From Crocinitomicaceae bacterium (GTDB lineage: Bacteria > Bacteroidota > Bacteroidia > Flavobacteriales_D > Crocinitomicaceae), in the NCBI GenBank assembly GCA_030727405.1, contig JANRBR010000018.1:1-64000 (forward strand): 64,000 nt of DNA, written 5' to 3'. Shown here one piece after another: positions 44,001-52,605 of the stretch (position 1 is the stretch's first letter; each line of letters begins with the position of its first letter). The position numbers and the translations under genes were made by a program. The notes beneath the pieces were generated by a model that made no database searches, was not told the origin of the DNA, and worked only from the letters and a program-made list of their open reading frames with translations.

Positions 44001-46268
44001 TTATGCTTCCATTAACTTAATCAAATTTAACGCTGAACCAGCTTTAAACCACTCAATTTGAGCTGCATTGTACGTATGGTTTAGCAAGATTTCTTCCGTC
44101 GAACCATTTGCATGATTGAGTTTCAAAGTGATTTGTTTTCCAGGTGCAAACGATACAAGATCAGAGAAATCAAATGTATCGTTCTCCAAAATTTTGTCGT
44201 AGTCCATTTCATTTGCAAAAGTTAAGGCCAACATACCTTGCTTCTTCAAGTTTGTTTCGTGAATACGTGCAAATGATTTTACGATGACCGCACAAACACC
44301 TAAATGACGTGGTTCCATAGCGGCATGCTCACGAGAAGATCCTTCTCCATAATTATGATCACCAACCACGATTGTAGGGATACCAGCGGCCTTGTAGGCA
44401 CGTTGAACAGCTGGAACTTCGCCATATTCACCAGTTAATTGATTTTTCACCGAATTTGCTTCTCCGTTAAATGCGTTTTCAGCACCAATCAATAGGTTAT
44501 TTGAAATATTATCTAAATGTCCACGGTAACGCAACCATGGTCCAGCCATGGAAATGTGATCCGTTGTACATTTTCCTTTTGCTTTGATCAGCAATCGAGC
44601 AGACTCGATGTTGTTTCCGTCCCAAATTGGGAAATTTTCCAACAACTGAAGACGCGATGAATCAGGTGCAACCTTAATTTCGACATGACTTCCATCTTCT
44701 GCTGGAGCTTGGTATCCATTATCCTCCACCGCAAATCCGCGTTGTGGCAATTCATCCCCATGAGGAGGATTCAATTTAATTTGCTCTCCTTTGTCGTTTG
44801 TTAATGTATCCGTCAATGGATTAAATCCTAAGTCACCCGCAATCGCCAAAGCAGCAACCATTTCTGGAGAGGTTACAAAGGCATGTGTATTAGGATTGCC
44901 ATCGGCACGTTTGGAGAAGTTTCGATTGAAGGAATGTACGATGGTATTTTTCTCTTGTTTTTCTGCCCCTTCTCTTGACCATTGTCCAATACAAGGACCG
45001 CAAGCATTGGTAAATACTTTGGTACCCATTTTTTCAAAATCCGCCAAAATTCCGTCGCGATCTGCCGTGTAACGAACTTGCTCAGAACCAGGATTGATTC
45101 CAAATTCAGCTTTCGGCGTGATGCCTTGAGCAACTGCTTGTTGAACAATCGATGCTGCACGAGCAAGGTCTTCGTAAGATGAATTGGTACATGAACCAAT
45201 TAGACCCCATTCCACTTTCATCGGCCAGTTATTTTCAGTCGCTTCCGCGCGCATTTTAGAAACAGGAGTTCCTCTATCTGGCGTGAATGGACCGTTGATA
45301 TGCGGTTCTAAGTCACTTAAATTGATTTCAATGATTTGATCAAAATATGCTGTAGGATTGTCATAAACTTCTTGATCTCCTGTCAAATGCTCCGCAATTT
45401 GATCAGCTGCCTTCACCACTTCTTCGCGGCCAGTAGCCATTAAATAGCGGCGCATGGACTCATCGTAACCAAAAGTGGATGTTGTTGCTCCAATTTCAGC
45501 TCCCATGTTACAAATGGTTCCTTTACCAGTGCAAGAAAGTGAAATCGCTCCTTCACCAAAATATTCTACAATCGCACCCGTGCCACCTTTCACGGTAAGA
45601 ATATCTGCCACTTTTAAAATCACATCTTTTGCAGAAGTCCAACCGTTCAGTTTTCCAGTCAGTTTCACTCCGATTAACTTAGGAAATTTCAACTCCCAAG
45701 CCATTCCTGCCATCACGTCTACCGCATCTGCACCACCAACACCAATCGCAATCATTCCGAGTCCACCAGCGTTTACTGTATGTGAATCCGTACCAATCAT
45801 CATTCCACCTGGGAATGCATAATTTTCCAACACAACTTGGTGAATGATCCCTGCTCCTGGTTTCCAGAAACCGATTCCGTATTTATTTGAAATGGACGAT
45901 AAGAAATTAAATACTTCGTTATTTTGATTCAAGGATTCTTGTAAATCTTTGCTTGCACCTAATTTGGCTTGGATTAAGTGATCCGCATGTACCGTTGATG
46001 GTACAGCCACTCTTTTTTTACCCGCTTGCATGAATTGCAACAAAGCCATTTGTGCCGTAGCATCTTGCATAGCCACTCGATCAGGAGCAAAGTCCACATA
46101 AGAGTTGCCTCTTTCATAGGCTGCTTGTGCGTTTCCATCCCAAAGGTGAGCATAAAGAATTTTTTCAGACAAAGTCAATGGTCTACCAACCACCTTTCTT
46201 GCTGCTGCAATACGCTCTGGATATTGCGCGTATACCTTTTGAATCATGTCAAGATCGAATACTTTCAT
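44001..46268 (-). CDS. Aconitate hydratase (mitochondrial-type)
   Basis: A 755-residue TCA-cycle enzyme interconverting citrate and isocitrate. The 4Fe-4S cysteines are in [14 protein letters not shown] (~360) and [13 protein letters not shown] (~427), the substrate loop is [12 protein letters not shown] (~163), and the swivel domain has [22 protein letters not shown] (~640). Length and motifs match mitochondrial and Bacteroidota aconitases, not E. coli AcnB. An exact promoter element lies 28 nt upstream. Confidence 0.97.
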   Translation of the reverse strand: MKVFDLDMIQKVYAQYPERIAAARKVVGRPLTLSEKILYAHLWDGNAQAAYERGNSYVDFAPDRVAMQDATAQMALLQFMQAGKKRVAVPSTVHADHLIQAKLGASKDLQESLNQNNEVFNFLSSISNKYGIGFWKPGAGIIHQVVLENYAFPGGMMIGTDSHTVNAGGLGMIAIGVGGADAVDVMAGMAWELKFPKLIGVKLTGKLNGWTSAKDVILKVADILTVKGGTGAIVEYFGEGAISLSCTGKGTICNMGAEIGATTSTFGYDESMRRYLMATGREEVVKAADQIAEHLTGDQEVYDNPTAYFDQIIEINLSDLEPHINGPFTPDRGTPVSKMRAEATENNWPMKVEWGLIGSCTNSSYEDLARAASIVQQAVAQGITPKAEFGINPGSEQVRYTADRDGILADFEKMGTKVFTNACGPCIGQWSREGAEKQEKNTIVHSFNRNFSKRADGNPNTHAFVTSPEMVAALAIAGDLGFNPLTDTLTNDKGEQIKLNPPHGDELPQRGFAVEDNGYQAPAEDGSHVEIKVAPDSSRLQLLENFPIWDGNNIESARLLIKAKGKCTTDHISMAGPWLRYRGHLDNISNNLLIGAENAFNGEANSVKNQLTGEYGEVPAVQRAYKAAGIPTIVVGDHNYGEGSSREHAAMEPRHLGVCAVIVKSFARIHETNLKKQGMLALTFANEMDYDKILENDTFDFSDLVSFAPGKQITLKLNHANGSTEEILLNHTYNAAQIEWFKAGSALNLIKLMEA

Positions 46269-46296
46269 AATGCTATTTTATTTTTTGTTGTGCGCG

Positions 46297-46304
46297 CAAA
46301 TTTA
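46297..46304 (-). promoter_or_regulatory. Candidate -7 element for the aconitase gene
   Basis: TAAATTTG on the minus strand, exact match, 28 nt before the ATG at 46268. Confidence 0.5.
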
Positions 46305-46395
46305 AGGAATTTGACGCATTAAAGAAATTGAAAAAGCGGGAAAAATTTTTTATTCCTAAAGTTTGATTGTAACTTACCCTTTCAAAAAGAAAATT

Positions 46396-46770
46396 ATGCG
46401 CATTTTTTCAGGACTATTTCTGGTTTTATTCTTGCTCTCAGCAACTGTCTCTGACATTGAAAAAGGAACAGCAACCTATTATGGAAATGGCTTCAACGGT
46501 CGTCGTACCTCCTCAGGTGAAATCTTTCAAAACCATTTATTGACTGCCGCTCACAAAACACTTCCATTCGGAACAACGGTAAAAGTAACGAACCTTAAAA
46601 ACGATTCAACCGTTGTGGTAAAAGTAAACGATCGACTTCCGAAAAGTTCACGGCATCACATTGATCTTACGCTCGCAGCCGCAAAAAAACTTAATTTTGT
46701 CAGAGATGGAATTGCATCTGTCACAATAGAAGTCCTTTCGAGTCAAAATGAAGATACCAAAAAGCATTAA
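46396..46770 (+). CDS. rlpA: RlpA-like septal-ring lytic transglycosylase / double-psi beta-barrel protein
   Basis: A 124-residue secreted protein with a signal peptide (RIFSGLFLVLFLLSA) and an RlpA-type double-psi beta-barrel: GTATYYGNGFNGRRTSSGE, LTAAHKTLPFGTTVKVTN and the catalytic Asp in KVNDRLP, followed by HHIDLTLAAAKKL. RlpA cleaves denuded glycan strands of peptidoglycan at the septum. No SPOR domain follows, as is usual for the short form. I chose the ATG at 46396 because it gives a proper signal peptide. Its end overlaps the next gene by 23 bp. Confidence 0.92.
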   Translation: MRIFSGLFLVLFLLSATVSDIEKGTATYYGNGFNGRRTSSGEIFQNHLLTAAHKTLPFGTTVKVTNLKNDSTVVVKVNDRLPKSSRHHIDLTLAAAKKLNFVRDGIASVTIEVLSSQNEDTKKH

Positions 46771-47827
46771 AGAATTAAAAATTGTTGAACTTTCAACCGT
46801 ACTTGCAGGACCTTCGGTGGGGATGTTCTTCGCTGAACTGGGTTCAAAAGTCATCAAAGTTGAACACCCTAAAAACCCTGATGTAACAAGGACATGGAAA
46901 CTTCCTCGTGAAGATCAAAGCAGTCCAATTTCTGCCTATTTTTGCAGTGTCAATTACGGAAAAAACTACCTTTCTTTGAATCTTCTCGACCCAAAGGATT
47001 CGGTCATACTCATGGAACTCTTAATAGATGCGGATGTCCTCCTAACAAATTTCAAGCGAGGAGACGATCAGAAATTTGGACTAGAAAAAAAAACATTACA
47101 TGCCTTGAATCCACGTTTGATTGTAGGAAAAATCAGTGGGTTTGGCGAAGAAAGTGACCGCGTCGCTTACGATTTAATTCTTCAGGCAGAAACGGGTTTT
47201 ATGTCCATGAATGGAACCCCTAATTCCGGTCCAGTAAAAATGCCTGTGGCGCTCATCGATGTACTTGCCGGACATCAATTGAAAGAGGGAATACTGATTG
47301 CATTGTTGGAACGACAAATTTCTGGACTTGGTTCTGAGGTAAGTGTTTCTTTATACGATGCAGCCATCTGCAGTTTGGTCAACCAAGCGTCCAATTACCT
47401 AATGACAGGACACATTGCAAAACGCATGGGAAGCTTACATCCGAACATTGCACCATACGGAGAATTATTTCAAACAAAAGATCATGCTCTTGTTACGTTT
47501 GCGATAGGTTCTGATTCCCAATTCAAAAAATTCTTAGGTGTTTTAAACGCTGTAGAGCTAGCTGATGACCCACGTTTTGTACACAATCAACAGCGCTTGG
47601 AAAATCGAGAAGCGCTTTTTACACTGCTGCAAACGTTCATTAATGAATGGATGTGCGACACCTTATTGAATGAACTGCATGTCCTTCAAGTACCTTGCGC
47701 AAAGGTGAAAGAAATCGACGAAGTATTGACGGATGAACATGCAAAACCGTTGATTTTACAAGAAGAAATCTTGGGATTCCAAACAGCACGTGTTCGCACA
47801 ACAGCATTTCATATTTCACATGATTAG
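46748..47827 (+). CDS. CaiB/BaiF family CoA transferase
   Basis: A 359-residue class III CoA-transferase, related to alpha-methylacyl-CoA racemase. KIVELSTVLAGPSVGMFFAELGSKVIKVEHP is the typical N-terminus, KPNYLSLNL-like KNYLSLNLLDP follows, and the active-site Asp is in MPVALIDVLAGHQLKEGIL (~173). GGGYRLP-like loops are replaced here by SLHPNIAPYGELF. It would move CoA between carboxylic acids; substrate unknown. It overlaps both neighbours, so it is translated as part of a coupled chain. Confidence 0.9.
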   Translation: MKIPKSIKELKIVELSTVLAGPSVGMFFAELGSKVIKVEHPKNPDVTRTWKLPREDQSSPISAYFCSVNYGKNYLSLNLLDPKDSVILMELLIDADVLLTNFKRGDDQKFGLEKKTLHALNPRLIVGKISGFGEESDRVAYDLILQAETGFMSMNGTPNSGPVKMPVALIDVLAGHQLKEGILIALLERQISGLGSEVSVSLYDAAICSLVNQASNYLMTGHIAKRMGSLHPNIAPYGELFQTKDHALVTFAIGSDSQFKKFLGVLNAVELADDPRFVHNQQRLENREALFTLLQTFINEWMCDTLLNELHVLQVPCAKVKEIDEVLTDEHAKPLILQEEILGFQTARVRTTAFHISHD

Positions 47828-48257
47828 GACACCACAAACATCCCTCGAATGGGAATCTTATTACGATTTGCGTTACCGCATCCTTCGAAAACCTTGGCAG
47901 CAACCAAGGGGATCTGAACGCAATAACGGAGATGATAAAGCAGAACATTTCGCATTTTTCATTCAAAATGACCTTGTTGGTGTTGGAAGACTTGATTTTA
48001 CTTCTATGAATAGCAGTCAGATTCGATTCATGGCAGTAGATGATAAACACCAAGGAAAAGGAATCGGAAAAAAACTCATGATGCACATGGAAGAACTGGC
48101 ACAAAGAAAAGGATGTTCTGAAACAGTTTTACATGCAAGGGAAATAGCCCTTCCATTTTATCAAAAATTAGGCTACCACACCATTGAAAAATCGCATCTT
48201 TTATTTGACGAAATACAACATTACTTAATGAGTAAAAAGCATGAATACAGTCGCTGA
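47820..48257 (+). CDS. GNAT family acetyltransferase
   Basis: A 145-residue GNAT protein. IRFMAVDDKHQGKGIGKKLMMHMEELA carries motif A with the acetyl-CoA pyrophosphate loop (Q-x-x-G-x-G/K: HQGKGIGKKL, ~80-90), and ALPFYQKLGYHTI is motif B (~115). The acceptor is unknown. I chose the ATG at 47820; it overlaps the CaiB-like stop by 8 nt, and its own end overlaps trmH by 17 nt. Confidence 0.88.
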   Translation: MIRTPQTSLEWESYYDLRYRILRKPWQQPRGSERNNGDDKAEHFAFFIQNDLVGVGRLDFTSMNSSQIRFMAVDDKHQGKGIGKKLMMHMEELAQRKGCSETVLHAREIALPFYQKLGYHTIEKSHLLFDEIQHYLMSKKHEYSR

Positions 48258-48930
48258 AAATAAATTTATTCTAGAATCGTTTTACCACATCATAACACCG
48301 AATAAAATCGAATTATTCGACCGCATAGCAGCAGACCGGACGCGATACCTCACCATTGCTTTGGAAAACATTTACCAAGAACACAACGCTTCCGCTGTTT
48401 TGCGCACCTGTGATTGCTTTGGCATTCAAGATTTGCAGGTGATCGAAAAGGACAATCAATATCAAATTCAAAGAGACATTGCCTTAGGATCAGGAAGGTG
48501 GGTGGACATATATAACTTTAATCAAGAAGTGGGGCCAACAAAAACGTGTATTTCCGCATTGAAAAACCAAGGATATCAAATCGTTGCAACAACTCCGCAT
48601 ACCGATGCCTATACGGTGCATGACCTTCCTCTTGAAAAACCTTTGGCTTTTTTCTTTGGGACAGAACGCCAAGGCTTGAGTGAAGAAGTGTTGGAGGCAG
48701 CAGACATGCATGTGCGCATTCCTATGTATGGTTTTACTGAAAGTTTCAATATTTCTGTTTCTGTAGCTGTGTTGTTGCAAACCATTCGCCAACGACTTGA
48801 ACAAAGTAACTACGATTGGAAATTACCTGAGGCGGAGCAAACTGCCTTGAAAATCGAATGGTGCGAGAAAATTTTGAACGGAGGAAAAGCACTTAGCGCA
48901 GATTTTCGAGCGAGGTATCAAAAAGATTGA
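48241..48930 (+). CDS. trmH: tRNA (guanosine-2'-O-)-methyltransferase TrmH (SpoU family)
   Basis: A 229-residue SPOUT-fold RNA methyltransferase that methylates the ribose of G18 in tRNA. Motif 1 is ENIYQEHNASAVLRTCDCFGI (~40, with the catalytic Arg), motif 2 is FFFGTERQGLSEEV (~137) and motif 3 is IPMYGFTESFNISVSVAVLL (~160). It is the last gene of the rlpA-CaiB-GNAT-trmH coupled chain. Confidence 0.93.
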   Translation: MNTVAENKFILESFYHIITPNKIELFDRIAADRTRYLTIALENIYQEHNASAVLRTCDCFGIQDLQVIEKDNQYQIQRDIALGSGRWVDIYNFNQEVGPTKTCISALKNQGYQIVATTPHTDAYTVHDLPLEKPLAFFFGTERQGLSEEVLEAADMHVRIPMYGFTESFNISVSVAVLLQTIRQRLEQSNYDWKLPEAEQTALKIEWCEKILNGGKALSADFRARYQKD

Positions 48931-48938
48931 TACATTTG
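48931..48938 (+). promoter_or_regulatory. Candidate -7 element for thx
   Basis: TACATTTG, exact match, right after the trmH stop and 30 nt before the thx ATG at 48969. Confidence 0.5.
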
Positions 48939-48968
48939 TGTAGTTATTCTGTACATATACAATTACTT

Positions 48969-49172
48969 ATGGGAAAAGGAGATAAAAAAACGGCAAAAGG
49001 TAAACGTACCATGGGATCTTATGGGGTTACCAGAAAACGTAAAGAGGAAAAAGTGGTCATTGTACCTAAGGTGAAAAAGGTGAAAAAGGTGAAAAAAGTA
49101 GCTAGTGAAACAACGAAACCAGCTGCTAAGAAACCCGCCGCAAAGAAAACTGCCACCAAAAAATCTGAATAA
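48969..49172 (+). CDS. 30S ribosomal protein Thx
   Basis: A 67-residue, very basic protein. The opening MGKGDKKTAKGKRTMGSYGV is the Thx signature in Bacteroidota. It is followed by a Lys/Val-rich stretch (PKVKKVKKVKKVA) and an Ala/Lys-rich tail (PAAKKPAAKKTATKK) that looks like a repeat expansion. Thx sits on the head of the small subunit. I chose the ATG at 48969, since the longer frame adds an unrelated N-terminus. Confidence 0.9.
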   Translation: MGKGDKKTAKGKRTMGSYGVTRKRKEEKVVIVPKVKKVKKVKKVASETTKPAAKKPAAKKTATKKSE

Positions 49173-49204
49173 AAAAAAGCTGTCGTTTGACAGCTTTTTT
49201 TTTT
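49171..49204 (+). terminator. Rho-independent terminator of thx
   Basis: AGCTGTC / GACAGCT with a GTTT loop, preceded by A8 and followed by T10, directly at the thx stop codon. Confidence 0.92.
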
Positions 49205-49282
49205 AACAAAATCCCACATTAATTCACATTATGTATCCTATGTGAAAAGTAATCATGAATTTTGAAACTAATTTAATCGACA

Positions 49283-50344
49283 ATGAAGCATAATTTCGGA
49301 GCAGGTCCCTGCATTTTACCTCAAGAAGTTTTTCAAGAAGCAGCAAAGGCTGTTTTGGATTTCAATGGACTTTCCATTCTAGAAGTATCTCACCGTCACA
49401 AAGATTTTGTAGCGGTTATGGACGAAGCGATTGCGCTCGTGAAAAAAGCACTTAATGTTCCAAGTGGCTACTCCGTTGCGTTCCTTCAAGGCGGCGCGAC
49501 TTTGGGATTTACCATTGTTGCACTGAACATGATGCGCGAAAATAAAAAAGCGGGTTACATCAATACCGGTACATGGGCAAGTGGCGCCATAAAAGAAGCA
49601 AAAAAAGTCGGAGTAGATGTGAATGTATTTGCGTCTTCCGAAGATAAAAACTTCACCTACATCCCGAAGAACTACAGCATTCCTACCGATGTGGATTACA
49701 TCCATTTCACCTCCAACAATACGATCTACGGAACTCAATTTAAAGCATTTCCAAAAACGGATTTACCACTTGTTTGTGATATGTCATCCGATATTTTCTC
49801 GAAAGAAATTAATGTAGCCGATTTCGACATTATTTATGCTGGAGCTCAAAAAAATTTAGGTCCGGCAGGTGCAACGCTATACATCATTAAGGACGAAATT
49901 TTAGGTAAATCTAGCTCTCTATTTATGCCAACGTATTTAGACTTGAAGCAACAAGTGGAGAAAGAATCCATGCTAAATACGCCACCAGTATTTTCCGTTT
50001 ACGTTGCTATGTTGAATTTACGAAATTTGATCGCCAACGGAGGGGTAAAAGCGATGGAACAACGCAACAACGAAAAAGCAGCATTGTTGTATAAAGAAAT
50101 TGACGAGAATCCGTCCTTCCGAGGAGCAGTCGAGGTGGAAGATCGATCGAACATGAATGTTACTTTTTTATTGAACGATGAAAGTCGAGCAGATGCATTT
50201 GATGCCATGTGGAAAGCAGCAGGAATTGTGGGATTACCAGGACACCGTTCTGTTGGTGGATATCGCGCTTCTATCTACAATGCATTGCCCATTGAAAGCA
50301 TTCAAGTTTTGGTGGATGTTATGAGAAAATTCAATCAACAATAA
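49283..50344 (+). CDS. serC: Phosphoserine aminotransferase
   Basis: A 353-residue PLP aminotransferase that converts 3-phosphohydroxypyruvate and glutamate to phosphoserine. The N-terminus is HNFGAGPCILPQEVFQEA, then LEVSHRHKDF, FLQGGATLGFTIVALN, and the PLP lysine in YAGAQKNLGPAGATL (~193). The end has GLPGHRSVGGYRASIYNALP. It is followed 14 nt later by serA, so the pair forms a serine-biosynthesis operon. Confidence 0.97.
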   Translation: MKHNFGAGPCILPQEVFQEAAKAVLDFNGLSILEVSHRHKDFVAVMDEAIALVKKALNVPSGYSVAFLQGGATLGFTIVALNMMRENKKAGYINTGTWASGAIKEAKKVGVDVNVFASSEDKNFTYIPKNYSIPTDVDYIHFTSNNTIYGTQFKAFPKTDLPLVCDMSSDIFSKEINVADFDIIYAGAQKNLGPAGATLYIIKDEILGKSSSLFMPTYLDLKQQVEKESMLNTPPVFSVYVAMLNLRNLIANGGVKAMEQRNNEKAALLYKEIDENPSFRGAVEVEDRSNMNVTFLLNDESRADAFDAMWKAAGIVGLPGHRSVGGYRASIYNALPIESIQVLVDVMRKFNQQ

Positions 50345-50358
50345 GTTAAGTATTACGC

Positions 50359-51303
50359 ATGAAAATATTAGCAAACGACGGTATTTCACCTTTGGGTCAG
50401 CAACTTTTAGAAGCTGCTGGACATCAAGTGATCACGGAAAAGGTCGCACAGGAACAACTAGCTGCGGCAGTCAACGAACAAGGAATTGATGTGGTTTTAG
50501 TTCGAAGCGCAACGACGGTCCGACAGGAGGTCATTGATGCATGTCCCGGAATCAAAATCATTGGTCGAGGTGGTGTTGGAATGGATAACATTGATGTTGA
50601 TTATGCACGAAGCAAAGGCATCCATGTCATCAACACACCTGCATCTTCCTCTCAATCCGTAGCCGAATTGGTTATGGGTCAGTTCTTTTCACTTTCCCGT
50701 TTTCTTCATGATTCGTTCAAAAACATGGAAACAGGTGATTTCTCCAGTTTGAAAAAAAACTATGCGAAAGGAGTCGAATTGCGAGGTAAAACTCTCGGAA
50801 TCATTGGATTTGGCCGAATCGGACAAAGCTTGGCCTCTTATGCATTAGGAATTGGGATGAACGTAATCGCCATTGATAATGCAAAAAAAGACGTTAGCCT
50901 AAGCCTAAAAATTGGAAACAAGGACCTACAAATAACCATGACAACAGAACCCGATTTACAGCAGTTTTTAGGTGAAATGGATTATATTTCGATCCATGTT
51001 CCCAAACAAAAGGATGGCAGTGCTGTGATCGGCGCGAATGAATTCGCTCGCATGAAAAAAGGAGTATTTATGTCAAATGCAGCACGTGGTGGTGTTGTGA
51101 ATGAAGACGCTTTACTAAATGCATTGAATGAAGGCATCGTTGCTGGAATGGCATTAGATGTTTTTGAAAATGAACCGAATCCACGTAAAGATTTATTAAA
51201 TCATCCAAAAATTGCTTGTACCCCGCACATCGGTGCAGCCACATTGGAAGCTCAAGACCGCATCGGCGAGGAACTTGCTCAATTAATCATCGGACTTGCA
51301 TGA
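50359..51303 (+). CDS. serA: D-3-phosphoglycerate dehydrogenase (short form)
   Basis: A 314-residue D-2-hydroxyacid dehydrogenase. The NAD motif is LGIIGFGRIGQSLA (~147), the catalytic Arg is in SNAARGGVVNEDAL (~237), Glu is in FENEPNP and His in PHIGAATLEAQ (~287). It lacks the ACT-type regulatory tail of long SerA enzymes, as is common in Bacteroidota. With serC it starts serine synthesis. A terminator follows. Confidence 0.95.
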   Translation: MKILANDGISPLGQQLLEAAGHQVITEKVAQEQLAAAVNEQGIDVVLVRSATTVRQEVIDACPGIKIIGRGGVGMDNIDVDYARSKGIHVINTPASSSQSVAELVMGQFFSLSRFLHDSFKNMETGDFSSLKKNYAKGVELRGKTLGIIGFGRIGQSLASYALGIGMNVIAIDNAKKDVSLSLKIGNKDLQITMTTEPDLQQFLGEMDYISIHVPKQKDGSAVIGANEFARMKKGVFMSNAARGGVVNEDALLNALNEGIVAGMALDVFENEPNPRKDLLNHPKIACTPHIGAATLEAQDRIGEELAQLIIGLA

Positions 51304-51322
51304 TTACCAAAGATAAAAAGCA

Positions 51323-51356
51323 AAAAAAAGGGACACATGAAAATGTGTCCCTTTTT
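51323..51356. terminator. Rho-independent terminator
   Basis: An 11- to 12-bp stem (AAAGGGACACAT / ATGTGTCCCTTT) with a short loop, flanked by A and T runs, between serA and the convergent cyclophilin gene. It can work in both directions. Confidence 0.9.
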
Positions 51357-51375
51357 AGTTTTAGTAGGATGATGA

Positions 51376-51831
51376 TTAATCGCGGATAATTTCGATTGAA
51401 TCAATGCTATCTCCTTCACGAATGTCATCGATGACATTCAATCCCTCTGTTACTTTTGCAAAGCAAGTGTGGTTGCGATCTAAATGCGCTGTATTTCTTC
51501 TAGAATGACAAACAAAAAATTGTGAGCCTCCGGTATTTCTTCCAGCGTGAGCCATGGAAAGTACCCCTCTATCATGAAATTGATTGTCACCTGTTAATTC
51601 ACAATCGATTTGATAACCTGGTCCACCTGTTCCCGGCATGCCTTTTCCACCTTCACGGGTGTTTGGACAACCTCCCTGAATCACGAAATCGGGAAGCACT
51701 CGATGCCACTTCAATCCATTGTAATAACCTGATTCCGCGAGCTTTACGAAATTTTCTACTGTTTTTGGCGCATCACTTTCGTAAAATGTCACGTGCATTT
51801 CACCTTTGTTGGTTTTAATGATTCCTTTCAT
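51376..51831 (-). CDS. Cyclophilin-type peptidyl-prolyl cis-trans isomerase
   Basis: A 151-residue cytoplasmic cyclophilin without a signal peptide. It has the active-site WHRVLPDFVIQGGCPNTREGG (~42-60), SMAHAGRNTGGSQFFVCHSRR (~92) and HTCFAKVTEGLNVIDDI. It helps folding by isomerising Xaa-Pro bonds. It is alone, convergent with serA. Confidence 0.95.
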   Translation of the reverse strand: MKGIIKTNKGEMHVTFYESDAPKTVENFVKLAESGYYNGLKWHRVLPDFVIQGGCPNTREGGKGMPGTGGPGYQIDCELTGDNQFHDRGVLSMAHAGRNTGGSQFFVCHSRRNTAHLDRNHTCFAKVTEGLNVIDDIREGDSIDSIEIIRD

Positions 51832-51973
51832 ATCTTCAATTTGATGCTGCGAAATTACGTGTTGAAGTTGAATTGCTAAAATGGAGTTTTGAACAATGCA
51901 GTATGGGAATACCTGTTGAAAACTTAGTTGATAACGAATTCACAGAGACTTTAATCTGACTTTATGTGAACGT

Positions 51974-51981
51974 TAAATTTG
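51974..51981 (+). promoter_or_regulatory. Candidate -7 element for the 52011 gene
   Basis: TAAATTTG, exact match, 29 nt before the ATG at 52011. It lies after an upstream in-frame GTG (51966), which argues for the ATG. Confidence 0.45.
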
Positions 51982-52010
51982 TAAAAGAACGAACCAACAA
52001 ACGATTTTCT

Positions 52011-52547
52011 ATGTTCAATACACTTACAAAACGAAAACTCACCGACAATCAAGTTGCCAATGTTTTCATTAACGCCATTTTCGATAGTGTTGACAATGGG
52101 TTTAAAGAAGTGGCTTCGATGATCAACGAAGACTCTGCTTTCGTTCAATCGCCTTCCATACCAGAAAATAATAATGGGGAATTTGGAATGATTGTTCTTG
52201 TTGGAAACCTGTCTTTCCTAGAAAGCACATTTGAATCAGATCAAGCAGAGCGTGTAGAAAACATCATTTTCGATAAAGTTTCAAAAATGTACGAGATGGA
52301 TTTGGTTTCATTCAGGGATTTAGTTCGTGAATACCAATCGTTCATCATGCGCGTGAATCATCCATCTAAAAACTGGATTTATGGCATGTCTAAGGCTGTA
52401 TTTCATAAATACCAACTCAATGAGTGTCAAGATGAATATTTCCGCCGTATGCAAGCACCAAATCCTTTATTCTTAAAAAGAATGGACGAGGTGATGTCTA
52501 ATTTCATTTGGAATTGGGACGCGTTCTTCAAAAAATACAGAATCTAA
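52011..52547 (+). CDS. Unknown soluble protein
   Basis: A 178-residue protein I do not recognise. It has no signal peptide or TM segment, is mostly helical with many acidic and aromatic residues, and holds no motif I can name. Noticeable stretches are NGEFGMIVLVGNLSFLE (a possible beta strand core), SFRDLVREYQSFIMRVNHPSKNW and the aromatic C-terminus MSNFIWNWDAFFKKYRI. I chose the ATG at 52011 over a GTG at 51966 because of the promoter element between them. It is monocistronic with its own terminator. Confidence 0.8.
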   Translation: MFNTLTKRKLTDNQVANVFINAIFDSVDNGFKEVASMINEDSAFVQSPSIPENNNGEFGMIVLVGNLSFLESTFESDQAERVENIIFDKVSKMYEMDLVSFRDLVREYQSFIMRVNHPSKNWIYGMSKAVFHKYQLNECQDEYFRRMQAPNPLFLKRMDEVMSNFIWNWDAFFKKYRI

Positions 52548-52561
52548 TTAATGATAGATAT

Positions 52562-52593
52562 AAAAAAAGGAGCGTAAATCGCTCCTTTTTTTT
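52562..52593. terminator. Bidirectional rho-independent terminator
   Basis: GGAGCG / CGCTCC with a 5-nt loop, A7 on the left and T8 on the right, between the unknown gene and the convergent clpB. Confidence 0.9.
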
Positions 52594-52605
52594 GCCTTAT
52601 TTTTT

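Noticed and set aside
45475-45822. A 115-codon open frame on the plus strand inside the aconitase gene
   Set aside because: It is antisense to a strongly conserved enzyme and has composition typical of a shadow frame, without a promoter element.
47640-48104. A 154-codon minus-strand frame across the CaiB-like and GNAT genes
   Set aside because: The plus-strand genes carry family motifs and overlaps; the minus frame has none.
48960-49172. Lys/Ala-rich repeat near 49070-49170 as a low-complexity false gene
   Set aside because: The N-terminus is the Thx signature, and there is a promoter element and a terminator at the stop.
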